From contig CARUOB010000027.1 of NCBI GenBank assembly GCA_949076555.1, positions 1 through 31,677 on the forward strand: a stretch of DNA of 31,677 nt, given 5' to 3'. Origin of the DNA: an uncultured Lachnospiraceae bacterium. GTDB taxonomy: Bacteria > Bacillota > Clostridia > Lachnospirales > Lachnospiraceae. This document shows, piece by piece, positions 9,110 through 16,297 of this stretch. Every line of letters begins with the position of its first letter. Positions within the stretch are counted from its first letter, which is position 1. Under the pieces are notes generated by a model, which was not told where the DNA came from, searched no databases, and saw nothing but the letters and a program-made list of their open reading frames with translations. Both the position numbers and the translations under genes were made by a program.

Positions 9110-10537
9110 TCACGCATACATAGGCGGCGCCGCAAACCGCTGTGTCCCGGCTCCCGCTTTCGGGCGCGCTTCATACTGTAATCCGAACTTCTGCGCCTCC
9201 GTGATTTCCACCTCCATCACGCCAAAGCTGGTCTTGATCTCTAGCACCGTGGAACCGTCAGGCTTGGTGATGATCTGTGTTTCAAGGTCTTCTTCGTCCT
9301 TTGTCTTTTCGTTCTTCGCATCCTCCGGAACCGTCATCTGGCCGTCATAGTCGGAAATTTTCTGCAGGCCCTTGCTGTTTTCGTGAATAATGCCGCGCCA
9401 GATCAAATCCATCTCCTCCGCCGTGTAAAAACGTGCGCCAAAACCGTTCATATATTTGGCGTACTTGGCCTTCTCTCTGTCTATGTACGTGGAACCGTCC
9501 TTCTCGTAAGTGTAATCCGGCACCCCGTCCTTATTAGTAGAAGTCTCGAAAAAGTTGACAAAGTCGTCCTCGTCGATCTCTCCCGCCAGAAAGTCCTTCC
9601 AGAACGCTTCACTGCTGGTAAACCGCAGGTTCGCGTCCTGCGGAAACCGCTGTATAAACGCCATCACCTTCTCATACTGTCCCGGTTCCGTATAGGGAAG
9701 CCGGAAGCAGTCCTTGTTCACCCACTTGCCGTTCTCGTAATAAGCCTCCTTGCACCAGATCCCTTCCTGCGAGTAGCAGGTGATAAACCAATGTTTTTTC
9801 TGAGGATCGTCGGTGGGAAAGGTGGCCTTGGTCGCCTCCCCTGTAAGCAGCTCCATAAGCTCCTCCGGGTCCGTCACCTCCACATCTGTACAATTATCGT
9901 TCGTACCGTCTATCTCCTGCGGTTTTTTCCCGGGAACCGCCACACTGCTGCCTGTGGACGTCTGTGCCGTTCCCGCTGCGCCATTCCCGGCGGTCGAAGG
10001 ATTCACCACACTGCCTCCCGATTCCACCGCGGGCAGGGCCGCCTCGGGAACTGACACATTTGTCATAACCGTTTCCGTGCCGTCAGAATCAGGCTTTCCT
10101 TCCGCCTCTCGTCTCATCGCTTCCTTGGCGGCCTGCTTCTCCGCCTCCGCGATCAGCTCCTTGATCTGCTCCTGCAGCGCCTCCTCCGCGTCGTCAAAAT
10201 CCGCCAGCAGTTTTTCCCATTCCTTTATGGTAAAAGACTGCGCCCCCGTCTGAAAGGTCGGCTCTACCTTTCCTTCCCTCACCTTTTTCGCCATCTCCTC
10301 CATGTGGGCAAGGATCTGCTCACGGTAGGTCATATCTTCCGCTTTTTTCTCTTCTCTTTTTTCTTCCGTCTCCGCCTTGCCGGAAGCCGCATCATTTATG
10401 ACATTTTCGTCATTTTCTCTGCTGCCGCCAAAAAAGGGCTTATCCGCACCTTCTTTACCTGTCCGCGCAGCGCGGCCTGCATATCCCGGCTGTGTCGCAT
10501 TATGCATCCACGAAGCATATTTGTTTCCTATGTTCAT
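9110..10537 (-). CDS. Unrecognised 475-residue protein
   Basis: I do not recognise this family. Start chosen at 10537 (MNIGNKYASW...) because AAGGA stands 8 nt upstream; the frame is open to 10624 but without a good ribosome binding site. No signal peptide or membrane segment is seen. Layout: a polar N-terminus rich in Gly, Ala and Asn; a charged, probably coiled-coil segment (about residues 55-150, many E/K/A); a Ser/Thr/Gly/Pro linker; and a globular C-terminal half with many aromatics (GIWCKEAYYENGKWVNKDCF). That half is followed by an acidic ALxE-type helical region and a terminal segment ending in APPMYA. It lies between the CapA-like gene and the MFS gene in the insertion within the ribosomal cluster. 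Confidence 0.75.
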   Translation of the reverse strand: MNIGNKYASWMHNATQPGYAGRAARTGKEGADKPFFGGSRENDENVINDAASGKAETEEKREEKKAEDMTYREQILAHMEEMAKKVREGKVEPTFQTGAQSFTIKEWEKLLADFDDAEEALQEQIKELIAEAEKQAAKEAMRREAEGKPDSDGTETVMTNVSVPEAALPAVESGGSVVNPSTAGNGAAGTAQTSTGSSVAVPGKKPQEIDGTNDNCTDVEVTDPEELMELLTGEATKATFPTDDPQKKHWFITCYSQEGIWCKEAYYENGKWVNKDCFRLPYTEPGQYEKVMAFIQRFPQDANLRFTSSEAFWKDFLAGEIDEDDFVNFFETSTNKDGVPDYTYEKDGSTYIDREKAKYAKYMNGFGARFYTAEEMDLIWRGIIHENSKGLQKISDYDGQMTVPEDAKNEKTKDEEDLETQIITKPDGSTVLEIKTSFGVMEVEITEAQKFGLQYEARPKAGAGTQRFAAPPMYA

Positions 10538-10683
10538 CGCTCTTTTCCTTTCCGGCAAAACATTTCTGTCTCGATCAAATGCGCCTTTACAGGTAATACG
10601 ATTCATCCGTCCGGAAAGTTTCATTCCATGAAAATATGCCGCATTTTCACTCTCCGTTTGATCAGGATATGTTTTGGAATCGT

Positions 10684-12009
10684 CTACCAGCTCACAAATC
10701 CGTCCTCATCAATCCGCACGCCCTCGGAAATGCTGCGCATATAGGCAAGCACCCGCTCCTTCTCGGCATCCTGCAAAAGCGTGGTTTTGCATCCGCTCTG
10801 CAGGCAGGGGATAAACTGATAGCTCACGATTCCCGTCTCGTCAATCGTCACCTCAACCATGCCGGTGTCCAAGGTCTTTGAGTTAAACCAGAAATTACCC
10901 AGACTGTAGATCACGGGCACGCCCTGAATCACACCGATGGGCTGGAGACAGTGGGGATGATCCCCGATCACCAAGTCCGCTCCCGCCGCGACCAGCTCCG
11001 GCGCCTGCTTTAGCTGCGCCCAGTCCAGCTCCGCCTGATTTTCCGTCCCCCAATGGACATAGACTACCACGAAGTCACTGTTGTCCGCCGCCTCCCGGAC
11101 CGTCTCTAAAAGTTTCGCCCCGTTCCAGCAGCGGAAAACGCCCGGCGAGGTCTCTGTGGCCTCCTTCGTGTCCGGCGTGTCCAGACGCTCGATCTGCGTC
11201 GCAGAGACAAAGGCGATCTTGATGTCTCCCACGATATAGTAAACGGGCTTTCTCGCCTCACCGATATTCCGTCCGGCGCCCACATAGGGAATCCCCGCCT
11301 CGCGCAAGGTATCAAAGGTGTCCTCCAGCGCCTCCGGCCCGTAATCGTAGGCATGGTTATTGGCCAGGGAAACAATATCCACTCCCATATCGTTCAGGTA
11401 CGCCGCCGTCTCCGGCTTTGCCCGGAAAGTAAACTGCTTCTCCTCCAAAGGCGCCCCCCTGTCGGAATAGGCAAACTCATTGTTGAGCATCATAATATCC
11501 GCATCCTGCATCCGCGCGGTGACCTCCGGCATGATCCCCTTGGATATATCCCTGCCGGGACCCACTACGCTCATAATGGCATAGTTCGGGTCAAAAAGAA
11601 TATCCCCCGCGAAAGTCATGGTCACCTGCCCGGGCACCGCCGGCTCTTTCGCATAAATGCCGTTCTCTTCCATATAGGCGGGATCATCCAGCACCTCCTG
11701 ATATCTGGAAACATTCTCCGGCTCCGGTTCTTTCTCCTTTCCGGTCAGCTCTGCATCGTCTCCGACAGCCTCCGTTTTGTCTCCCTCCGCCTCTGTATTT
11801 TCCGCCTCCGGCATCCCGCTCTCCTGATCCGCCTGCACGGCATCCGGCTCTTTCGTTTTCACCGGCTCCATAATCCACTGGTGCGCCGCCAGCGCCAGAA
11901 CCCCCAACGCCACCGCCGCGGTCAGCGTCATCACAAACGGCAGGAAAAAACTTTTGTGAAACCTTATTCTCTTTTTCTTTTTGTTTTTTTGCGATCTCTT
12001 CTTAGCCAT
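10684..12009 (-). CDS. CapA-family (PGA_cap) membrane-anchored metallophosphatase-fold protein
   Basis: 441 residues. A basic N-terminus (MAKKRSQKNKKKKRIRF) and one hydrophobic segment (about 20-45) suggest a signal anchor with the rest outside the cell, followed by an acidic low-complexity linker to about residue 100. The catalytic-type domain shows metallophosphatase-like motifs: AGDILFD (D136), LNNEFAYSD, NNHAYDYG (N217-H219), HWGTENQ, GDHPHCLQP (D350, H351, H353) and GNFWFN. Founding members take part in poly-gamma-glutamate capsule synthesis, but no capB/capC lie here, so the substrate is open. There is no Shine-Dalgarno sequence; the promoter points at the start codon itself. Confidence 0.88.
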   Translation of the reverse strand: MAKKRSQKNKKKKRIRFHKSFFLPFVMTLTAAVALGVLALAAHQWIMEPVKTKEPDAVQADQESGMPEAENTEAEGDKTEAVGDDAELTGKEKEPEPENVSRYQEVLDDPAYMEENGIYAKEPAVPGQVTMTFAGDILFDPNYAIMSVVGPGRDISKGIMPEVTARMQDADIMMLNNEFAYSDRGAPLEEKQFTFRAKPETAAYLNDMGVDIVSLANNHAYDYGPEALEDTFDTLREAGIPYVGAGRNIGEARKPVYYIVGDIKIAFVSATQIERLDTPDTKEATETSPGVFRCWNGAKLLETVREAADNSDFVVVYVHWGTENQAELDWAQLKQAPELVAAGADLVIGDHPHCLQPIGVIQGVPVIYSLGNFWFNSKTLDTGMVEVTIDETGIVSYQFIPCLQSGCKTTLLQDAEKERVLAYMRSISEGVRIDEDGFVSW

Positions 12010-12015
12010 GCGACC

Positions 12016-12044
12016 ATTATAACATTAAACGGCCCACATGGCAA
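12016..12044 (-). promoter_or_regulatory. Promoter predicted to give leaderless capA-like mRNA
   Basis: Minus-strand TTGCCA (12039-12044), 17-bp spacer, TATAAT (12016-12021). Only six bases separate the -10 box from the ATG at 12009, so transcription should begin at or within one or two bases of the A of the start codon. No ribosome binding site could be present in such a transcript. Confidence 0.65.
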
Positions 12045-12060
12045 AATCCAATCAAGCGTC

Positions 12061-12101
12061 AAAACATAAAAGAAGAGCAGTATGCCTCGGCACACCGCTC
12101 T
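12061..12101 (-). terminator. Intrinsic terminator after rplA
   Basis: On the minus strand a 13-bp stem with two G-U pairs (12074-12086 with 12089-12101) is followed by a T-rich tract down to about 12061. It closes the rplK-rplA unit before the inserted genes. Confidence 0.75.
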
Positions 12102-12145
12102 CCGGTTTCATTCGCTATATTTTGCTTTTCGTGACATCCTGTCTC

Positions 12146-12835
12146 TTAGTACTTCGCCACGTTCACTTTCACGCCAGGACCCATGGTGGATGCCAGCGTA
12201 ATGCTTCTGAGATACTGTCCCTTAAGCGCAGCGGGCTTTGCCTTGACAATCGCCTCCATCAGCGCGTCGAAGTTCTCCTGAAGCTTGCTCTCCTCGAAAG
12301 AGGTCTTGCCTACAGGTACGTGGATGATGTTTGCCTTATCCAGTCTGTACTCGATCTTACCGGCTTTGATATCGCTGATTGCTTTCGCTACGTCCATGGT
12401 AACCGTACCTGCCTTCGGGTTGGGCATCAGGCCTTTCGGGCCGAGAACCTTACCGAGACGGCCCACAACACCCATCATATCGGGGGTCGCTACCACTACG
12501 TCAAAGTCAAGCCAGCCTTCGTTCTGGATCTTGGGGATCAGCTCGTCGCCGCCTACATGATCGGCGCCTGCCGCCTCTGCCTCGTTTACCTTGTCGCCCT
12601 TGGCAAATACCAGCACGCGAACCGTCTTACCGGTTCCGTTAGGCAGTACCACCGCGCCACGAATCTGCTGCTCGGCATGACGGCCGTCACACCCGGTCTT
12701 GATATGAACCTCTACAGTCTCGTCAAACTTTGCTGTTGCTGTCTTTTTCACTAAGGCAATCGCCTCGGCTGTGTCGTACTGCATCGTGCGATCTACCAGC
12801 TTAGCCGCCTCCTGATATTTTTTTCCATGTTTCAT
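12146..12835 (-). CDS. rplA: 50S ribosomal protein L1
   Basis: Binds 23S rRNA at the L1 stalk; 229 residues, normal length. The N-terminus MKHGKKYQEAAKLVD is typical. Conserved features include NGTGKTVRVLVFAKG, the KVLGPKGLMPNPKAGTVT signature in the middle and the C-terminal MGPGVKVNV. GGAGGG stands 6 nt before the ATG. The gene begins 13 nt after the rplK stop. L1 is known in many bacteria to repress its own operon by binding the leader. Confidence 0.99.
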   Translation of the reverse strand: MKHGKKYQEAAKLVDRTMQYDTAEAIALVKKTATAKFDETVEVHIKTGCDGRHAEQQIRGAVVLPNGTGKTVRVLVFAKGDKVNEAEAAGADHVGGDELIPKIQNEGWLDFDVVVATPDMMGVVGRLGKVLGPKGLMPNPKAGTVTMDVAKAISDIKAGKIEYRLDKANIIHVPVGKTSFEESKLQENFDALMEAIVKAKPAALKGQYLRSITLASTMGPGVKVNVAKY

Positions 12836-12848
12836 CTCGAACCCTCCA

Positions 12849-13274
12849 TTACTCTTCTACTGTGATACCCATGCTTCTCGCAGTACCGGCGATCATGCTC
12901 ATCGCCGCCTCAACGCTTGCCGCGTTCAGATCAGGCATCTTCAACTCAGCGATCTCCTGCAGCTTCGCCTTGGAGATGGTCGCCACCTTCGTCTTGTTAG
13001 GTACAGCGGAACCGGATTTGATGTTGCATGCCTTCTTCAAAAGTACCGCAGCAGGAGGAGTCTTCGTGATAAAACTGAAGCTTCTGTCTGCATACACTGT
13101 GATAACAACCGGGATGATCACGTCACCCTTGTCGGCTGTTCTTGCGTTGAACTGTTTCGTAAATTCAACGATGTTAACCCCGTGCTGACCGAGCGCAGGC
13201 CCGACCGGGGGCGCTGGTGTTGCCTTACCAGCAGGGATCTGTAACTTGATGTATCCTTCTACTTTCTTTGCCAT
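12849..13274 (-). CDS. rplK: 50S ribosomal protein L11
   Basis: Part of the GTPase-associated centre; 141 residues. The N-terminal domain begins KVEGYIKLQIPAGKATPAPPVGPALGQ, with the proline-rich hinge. The C-terminal RNA-binding domain includes GTARSMGI near the end. AGGAGG sits 7 nt before the start. It forms a two-gene unit with rplA; a 222-nt structured gap separates it from nusG. Confidence 0.99.
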   Translation of the reverse strand: MAKKVEGYIKLQIPAGKATPAPPVGPALGQHGVNIVEFTKQFNARTADKGDVIIPVVITVYADRSFSFITKTPPAAVLLKKACNIKSGSAVPNKTKVATISKAKLQEIAELKMPDLNAASVEAAMSMIAGTARSMGITVEE

Positions 13275-13496
13275 TTCGGCACCTCCTAATAATATTGTGG
13301 TTCGGACGCCATTCCACCTGTCTGCCGCAATCTGCGGGACCGCAAAAAGACAAGCTCGGGTTTACGATTGCAGGCGCACAGCGCACTGAACCGGTCAACC
13401 GGCTCCCACACCTATCTACACCGTAAAAAACGGGTAAATACCTGTTTCACCATGGTTCAGCCCACGCGATTCGCAACACGCGCTCCGGCCGAACTG
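13275..13496 (-). promoter_or_regulatory. Structured nusG-rplK leader, probable L1/L11 regulatory region
   Basis: In the transcript, CTGAACC and GGTTCAG (13454-13460 and 13386-13392) can close a domain. It contains a CCGT/ACGG hairpin, a GTGTGGGAG segment and the palindrome CCGGTTGACCGG. The TGTGG of that segment can alternatively pair with CCACA just upstream of the rplK ribosome binding site. This position is the usual site of L1 feedback control in bacteria, but I cannot identify the protein-binding core with confidence. No convincing promoter or terminator is visible here. Confidence 0.45.
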
Positions 13497-14015
13497 TTAA
13501 CGCATACTTCTGACTTCCGCAAAGCTGATCTCCACGGGAGTTTCTCTGCCAAACAGCTCCACGTTGATGGTGGCTGTCTGCTTGCCATAGTCGATTCTCT
13601 GCACAACGCCCACGGTGTCCTTCCAGACGCCCGCAACCACCGCAATGGTGTCGCCCTCCGCGAAATCGACGCTCATATTTTCCACTTTAATGCCAAGAGG
13701 CTTCATTTCCGCCTCCGTCAGCGGCACCGGCTTGCTTCCCGGTCCCACAAAGCCCGTTACGCCTCTGGTATTTCTCACCACATACCAAGTGTCGTCATTC
13801 ATAATCATATTAATCAAAACATACCCGGGGAACATCTTTTTCTGAACAGTCTTGCGCGCACCGTTTTTCAGCTCCGTTACATCCTGCATCGGCACTCTGA
13901 CCTCCAGAATTTCTTCCTCCAGATGTCTGTTCTCGATCGTCTTCTCTATGTTGGCTTTCACCTTATTTTCATATCCGGAATAAGTATGCACAACATACCA
14001 ATTCGCCTCTGCCAT
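13497..14015 (-). CDS. nusG: Transcription elongation/termination factor NusG
   Basis: 172 residues. The N-terminal NGN domain (WYVVHTYSGYENKVKANIE... GYVLINM... WYVVRNTRGVTGFVGPGSKP) binds RNA polymerase. The C-terminal KOW domain (GDTIAVVAGVWKDTVGVVQ) contacts ribosome or Rho. The length is standard, with no insertion. GGAGGG stands 5 nt before the ATG. It is co-directional with secE, 31 nt apart, in the conserved rpmG-secE-nusG order. Confidence 0.99.
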   Translation of the reverse strand: MAEANWYVVHTYSGYENKVKANIEKTIENRHLEEEILEVRVPMQDVTELKNGARKTVQKKMFPGYVLINMIMNDDTWYVVRNTRGVTGFVGPGSKPVPLTEAEMKPLGIKVENMSVDFAEGDTIAVVAGVWKDTVGVVQRIDYGKQTATINVELFGRETPVEISFAEVRSMR

Positions 14016-14046
14016 ACGGACCCTCCCTGTCTTTAAGAAAATTGTC

Positions 14047-14259
14047 TTAAAATTTCAGTGTAGTAATGAAATCCACGCCGTACTGCAGGCCAAAATCCAA
14101 CACCGTGATAATTGCCCCCACCACAAGGGAAATAACGACAACTGCAACAGACTGTTTCAGGAGGGAATCCTTATCGGGCCAGCTGATTTTTTTAAACTCA
14201 GCCTTCACGCCGTCAAAAAACCTGACTGCTTTCTTATCTGTTTTCGCTGATTCTGCCAT
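14047..14259 (-). CDS. secE: Protein translocase subunit SecE
   Basis: Essential SecYEG component, 70 residues in the short single-span form. A cytoplasmic amphipathic segment (FFDGVKAEFKKISWPDKDSL) with the conserved KKISWP motif precedes one transmembrane helix at about residues 37-60. AAGGAG is 10 nt upstream of the ATG. The gene lies between rpmG and nusG as in most Firmicutes. Confidence 0.98.
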   Translation of the reverse strand: MAESAKTDKKAVRFFDGVKAEFKKISWPDKDSLLKQSVAVVVISLVVGAIITVLDFGLQYGVDFITTLKF

Positions 14260-14292
14260 AGCTTAATATCTCCTTTTCAACACGACGAACGT

Positions 14293-14442
14293 TTACTTCG
14301 TCTCCTTATGCAGGGTATGCTTCTTGCAGAATCTACAATACTTCTTGATCTCCATCCTGTCAGGATGTGTCTTCTTATCCTTTGTCGTATTGTAGTTACG
14401 CTGTTTACATTCCGTACATGCCAATGTGATCCTTGTGCGCAT
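14293..14442 (-). CDS. rpmG: 50S ribosomal protein L33
   Basis: 49 residues, starting MRTRITLACTECKQRNY. The open frame extends 16 codons further upstream, but GGTGGAGGTGG 6 nt before this ATG decides the start. Two CxxC pairs (CTEC and CRFC) show the zinc-binding form, expected under zinc sufficiency. It is the first gene of the rpmG-secE-nusG unit. Confidence 0.97.
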   Translation of the reverse strand: MRTRITLACTECKQRNYNTTKDKKTHPDRMEIKKYCRFCKKHTLHKETK

Positions 14443-14535
14443 CTCGCCACCTCCACCTGTATTACGATTCGTTTGATCTGTATCTCTCATTTTTTGAGCA
14501 TAAAAAAAAAGACCTTACTCTCTTCTCGCTCACAC

Positions 14536-14565
14536 AATATATCATACCATATACCTTAAAGTCAA
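14536..14565 (-). promoter_or_regulatory. Promoter of rpmG-secE-nusG
   Basis: Minus-strand TTGACT (14560-14565) and TATATT (14536-14541), spacer 18 bp. The ~90-nt leader contains a run of nine T but no obvious stem before it. The 362-bp gap between rpmG and the FliD-like gene therefore holds divergent promoters and the plus-strand leader at 14666-14800; I see no gene in it. Confidence 0.7.
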
Positions 14566-14665
14566 CCGCTTTTTTGCATTTTCTCCCCAAAATTCACACT
14601 TTTTTTATAATGCCTCTTAATAAAATACCACCATCATACGATATATATTATAATTCCGGAAATAC

Positions 14666-14800
14666 TTGCTTTTTTCGTGGAAAAAATGATAAAATAATGT
14701 TATGCCTATACTATTTAGGTAGGAACGCCCACTCAAGATACCTTGCAGGCTACGGATGGCCGCAGGAGGTATCCGTTAAGCTTTCACGGAAGAAAGGAGG
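14666..14800 (+). promoter_or_regulatory. Promoter and switch-like leader of the FliD-like gene
   Basis: TTGCTT (14666-14671) and TAAAAT (14690-14695) with an 18-bp spacer are a plausible sigma-A promoter. The leader offers four short helices: AGGTA/TACCT (14717-14721/14739-14743), GATACC/GGTATC (14737-14742/14768-14773), ACGGAT/ATCCGT (14752-14757/14771-14776) and TCCGT/ACGGA (14772-14776/14786-14790). The last three compete for the same bases just before AAAGGAGG (14793-14800). I do not recognise a known riboswitch class. GGA triplets in a loop also fit CsrA-type control. Confidence 0.45.
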
Positions 14801-14804
14801 GCAT

Positions 14805-16118
14805 ATGGCTTACAACACCATCAGCAACACAGCAAACGTCTACAATTTCTATATGACGTCCTATGCGCCGAAGTCCAGCACACCTTATGACACACATAAG
14901 AAGAGCGAGCTTCGCAGCGTATATAATTCGATTGTCAAAATGAGCAAAGAGTCGCCTCTGTTCATTTTAGACACCAGCAAAGAATCCCGGGAATTTGCAG
15001 TAGGCATAAAGGAAAACGCCAGAGAACTCCGCAATACCATTGCGTCTTTGGGCGGTCTCGACGAGGAAGAGCTTCTGAATAAAAAGGTGGCTTATTCCAG
15101 CAACGAAGAAATTGCCACCGCAAAGTATATCGGCTCCAGAAAGCCGGAAGACGATTTCCCATCCTATGAGGTCGAGGTAAACCGTCTCGCTTCGTCTCAG
15201 GTAAATCTGGGAAAATTCCTTCCCGGTGACGCGCCTGCCGCGCTCGCTCCCGACACCTATTCTTTCGACGTTGGGATCGAGGACTTGAGCTATGAATTTC
15301 AGTTCAGCATTAAGTCAAGCGACACAAACAGAGACGTACAGGCACGCCTGTCAAGGCTGATTAACAATTCCAACATCGGCATGTCGGCACAGATCATTAC
15401 CGACGAAAAAGGTGGCTCTGCCCTGCGTATGGAGTCAGACGCTACCGGCTTAAAAGACGGCAAAAAAATGCAGTTCCTCATTTCCGACCAGCGCACAAGT
15501 AAGACGGCCGGCGTGGTGGATTATCTGGGGCTTGACTATGTCGCTTCCCCGGCGGCCAACGCTTCGTTTCTGGTGAACGGGGAGGAGCATTCCTCCACCA
15601 ACAACCACTATATGCTGGACCACACATACGAATTGCAGTTTAAGGGCGTGAGCAGCGAGGAGGGTGAGACCGCTTCGATCGGCATCAAGACCGACGTGGA
15701 ATCGCTGGCCGAAAATATTAACACGCTGGTAGGCGGATACAACTCCTTCCTTCAGGCAGTTTCCGAGTACAGCGGCGTACAGCCAAAAAGCGACCGCCTG
15801 TTCCACGAGATGAGCAGCGTTGCGAGAGTTTACGCGAAGGGGCTCACCTCCGCGGGACTGAACCTGAATCTGGACGGCACTCTGGAAGTAGACAACAACG
15901 TGCTGCGCCAGAAGGCTACCAGCGAGGACGCCAAGGAAGCGTTCTCCTCGATGAAGGGCTTTACCAACTCTATCCTGCGCAAGTCGAATCAGGTTTCCTT
16001 AGACCCGATGCACTATGTGAACAACGTGATTGTGGCTTACAAGAATCCCGGTAAGAACTTCGCAAGTCCTTACATCACAAGCGCGTACAGCGGTATGATG
16101 TTTAATAGCTACTGCTAA
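14805..16118 (+). CDS. FliD-like (flagellar hook-associated protein 2 family) protein
   Basis: 437 residues, starting MAYNTISNTANVYNFY behind AAAGGAGG; the long upstream extension of the frame is non-coding leader. No signal peptide is seen, as expected for flagellar-exported proteins. A FliD-N-like segment (YSSNEEIATAKYIG... SYEVEVNRLASSQ, about residues 115-150) carries the typical pairing of an extended strand and a 'vNqLAsaQ' motif. The C-terminal part (IGIKTDVESLAENINTLV, then a helix and the end SGMMFNSYC) resembles FliD_C. FliD normally caps the flagellar filament. No other flagellar gene lies in the window, so whether it caps a filament or serves another surface role is open. Confidence 0.7.
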   Translation: MAYNTISNTANVYNFYMTSYAPKSSTPYDTHKKSELRSVYNSIVKMSKESPLFILDTSKESREFAVGIKENARELRNTIASLGGLDEEELLNKKVAYSSNEEIATAKYIGSRKPEDDFPSYEVEVNRLASSQVNLGKFLPGDAPAALAPDTYSFDVGIEDLSYEFQFSIKSSDTNRDVQARLSRLINNSNIGMSAQIITDEKGGSALRMESDATGLKDGKKMQFLISDQRTSKTAGVVDYLGLDYVASPAANASFLVNGEEHSSTNNHYMLDHTYELQFKGVSSEEGETASIGIKTDVESLAENINTLVGGYNSFLQAVSEYSGVQPKSDRLFHEMSSVARVYAKGLTSAGLNLNLDGTLEVDNNVLRQKATSEDAKEAFSSMKGFTNSILRKSNQVSLDPMHYVNNVIVAYKNPGKNFASPYITSAYSGMMFNSYC

Positions 16119-16297
16119 TACCCGAAAATTTACGGGCTGTTGCTATGCAGATCGGTCTTCTGCAAAAGCGGCAGCCTTTCTTTATGCGCAGGGATATTTG
16201 CCCTTTCGCAGCGCCTAAGCCGCGCGGCGGGCGAAGAAAAATCGCAGCAGTTCAGCCTTCGGCTTCCCTGCAAGGTTGTATGATAAGGAGTTGTTTC

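Noticed and set aside
10684..12009. Capsule (poly-gamma-glutamate) operon
   Set aside because: Only a CapA-family protein is present; no capB or capC ligase genes lie nearby.
14700..14804. Cyclic-di-GMP riboswitch (GEMM class I or II) before the FliD-like gene
   Set aside because: Tempting for a flagellar-type gene, but the conserved class I core and the class II pseudoknot sequences could not be found. Kept only as an unassigned structured leader.
14433..14804. N-terminal extension of the FliD-like gene
   Set aside because: The open frame continues upstream but crosses the divergent promoter region; AAAGGAGG before ATG 14805 fixes the start.
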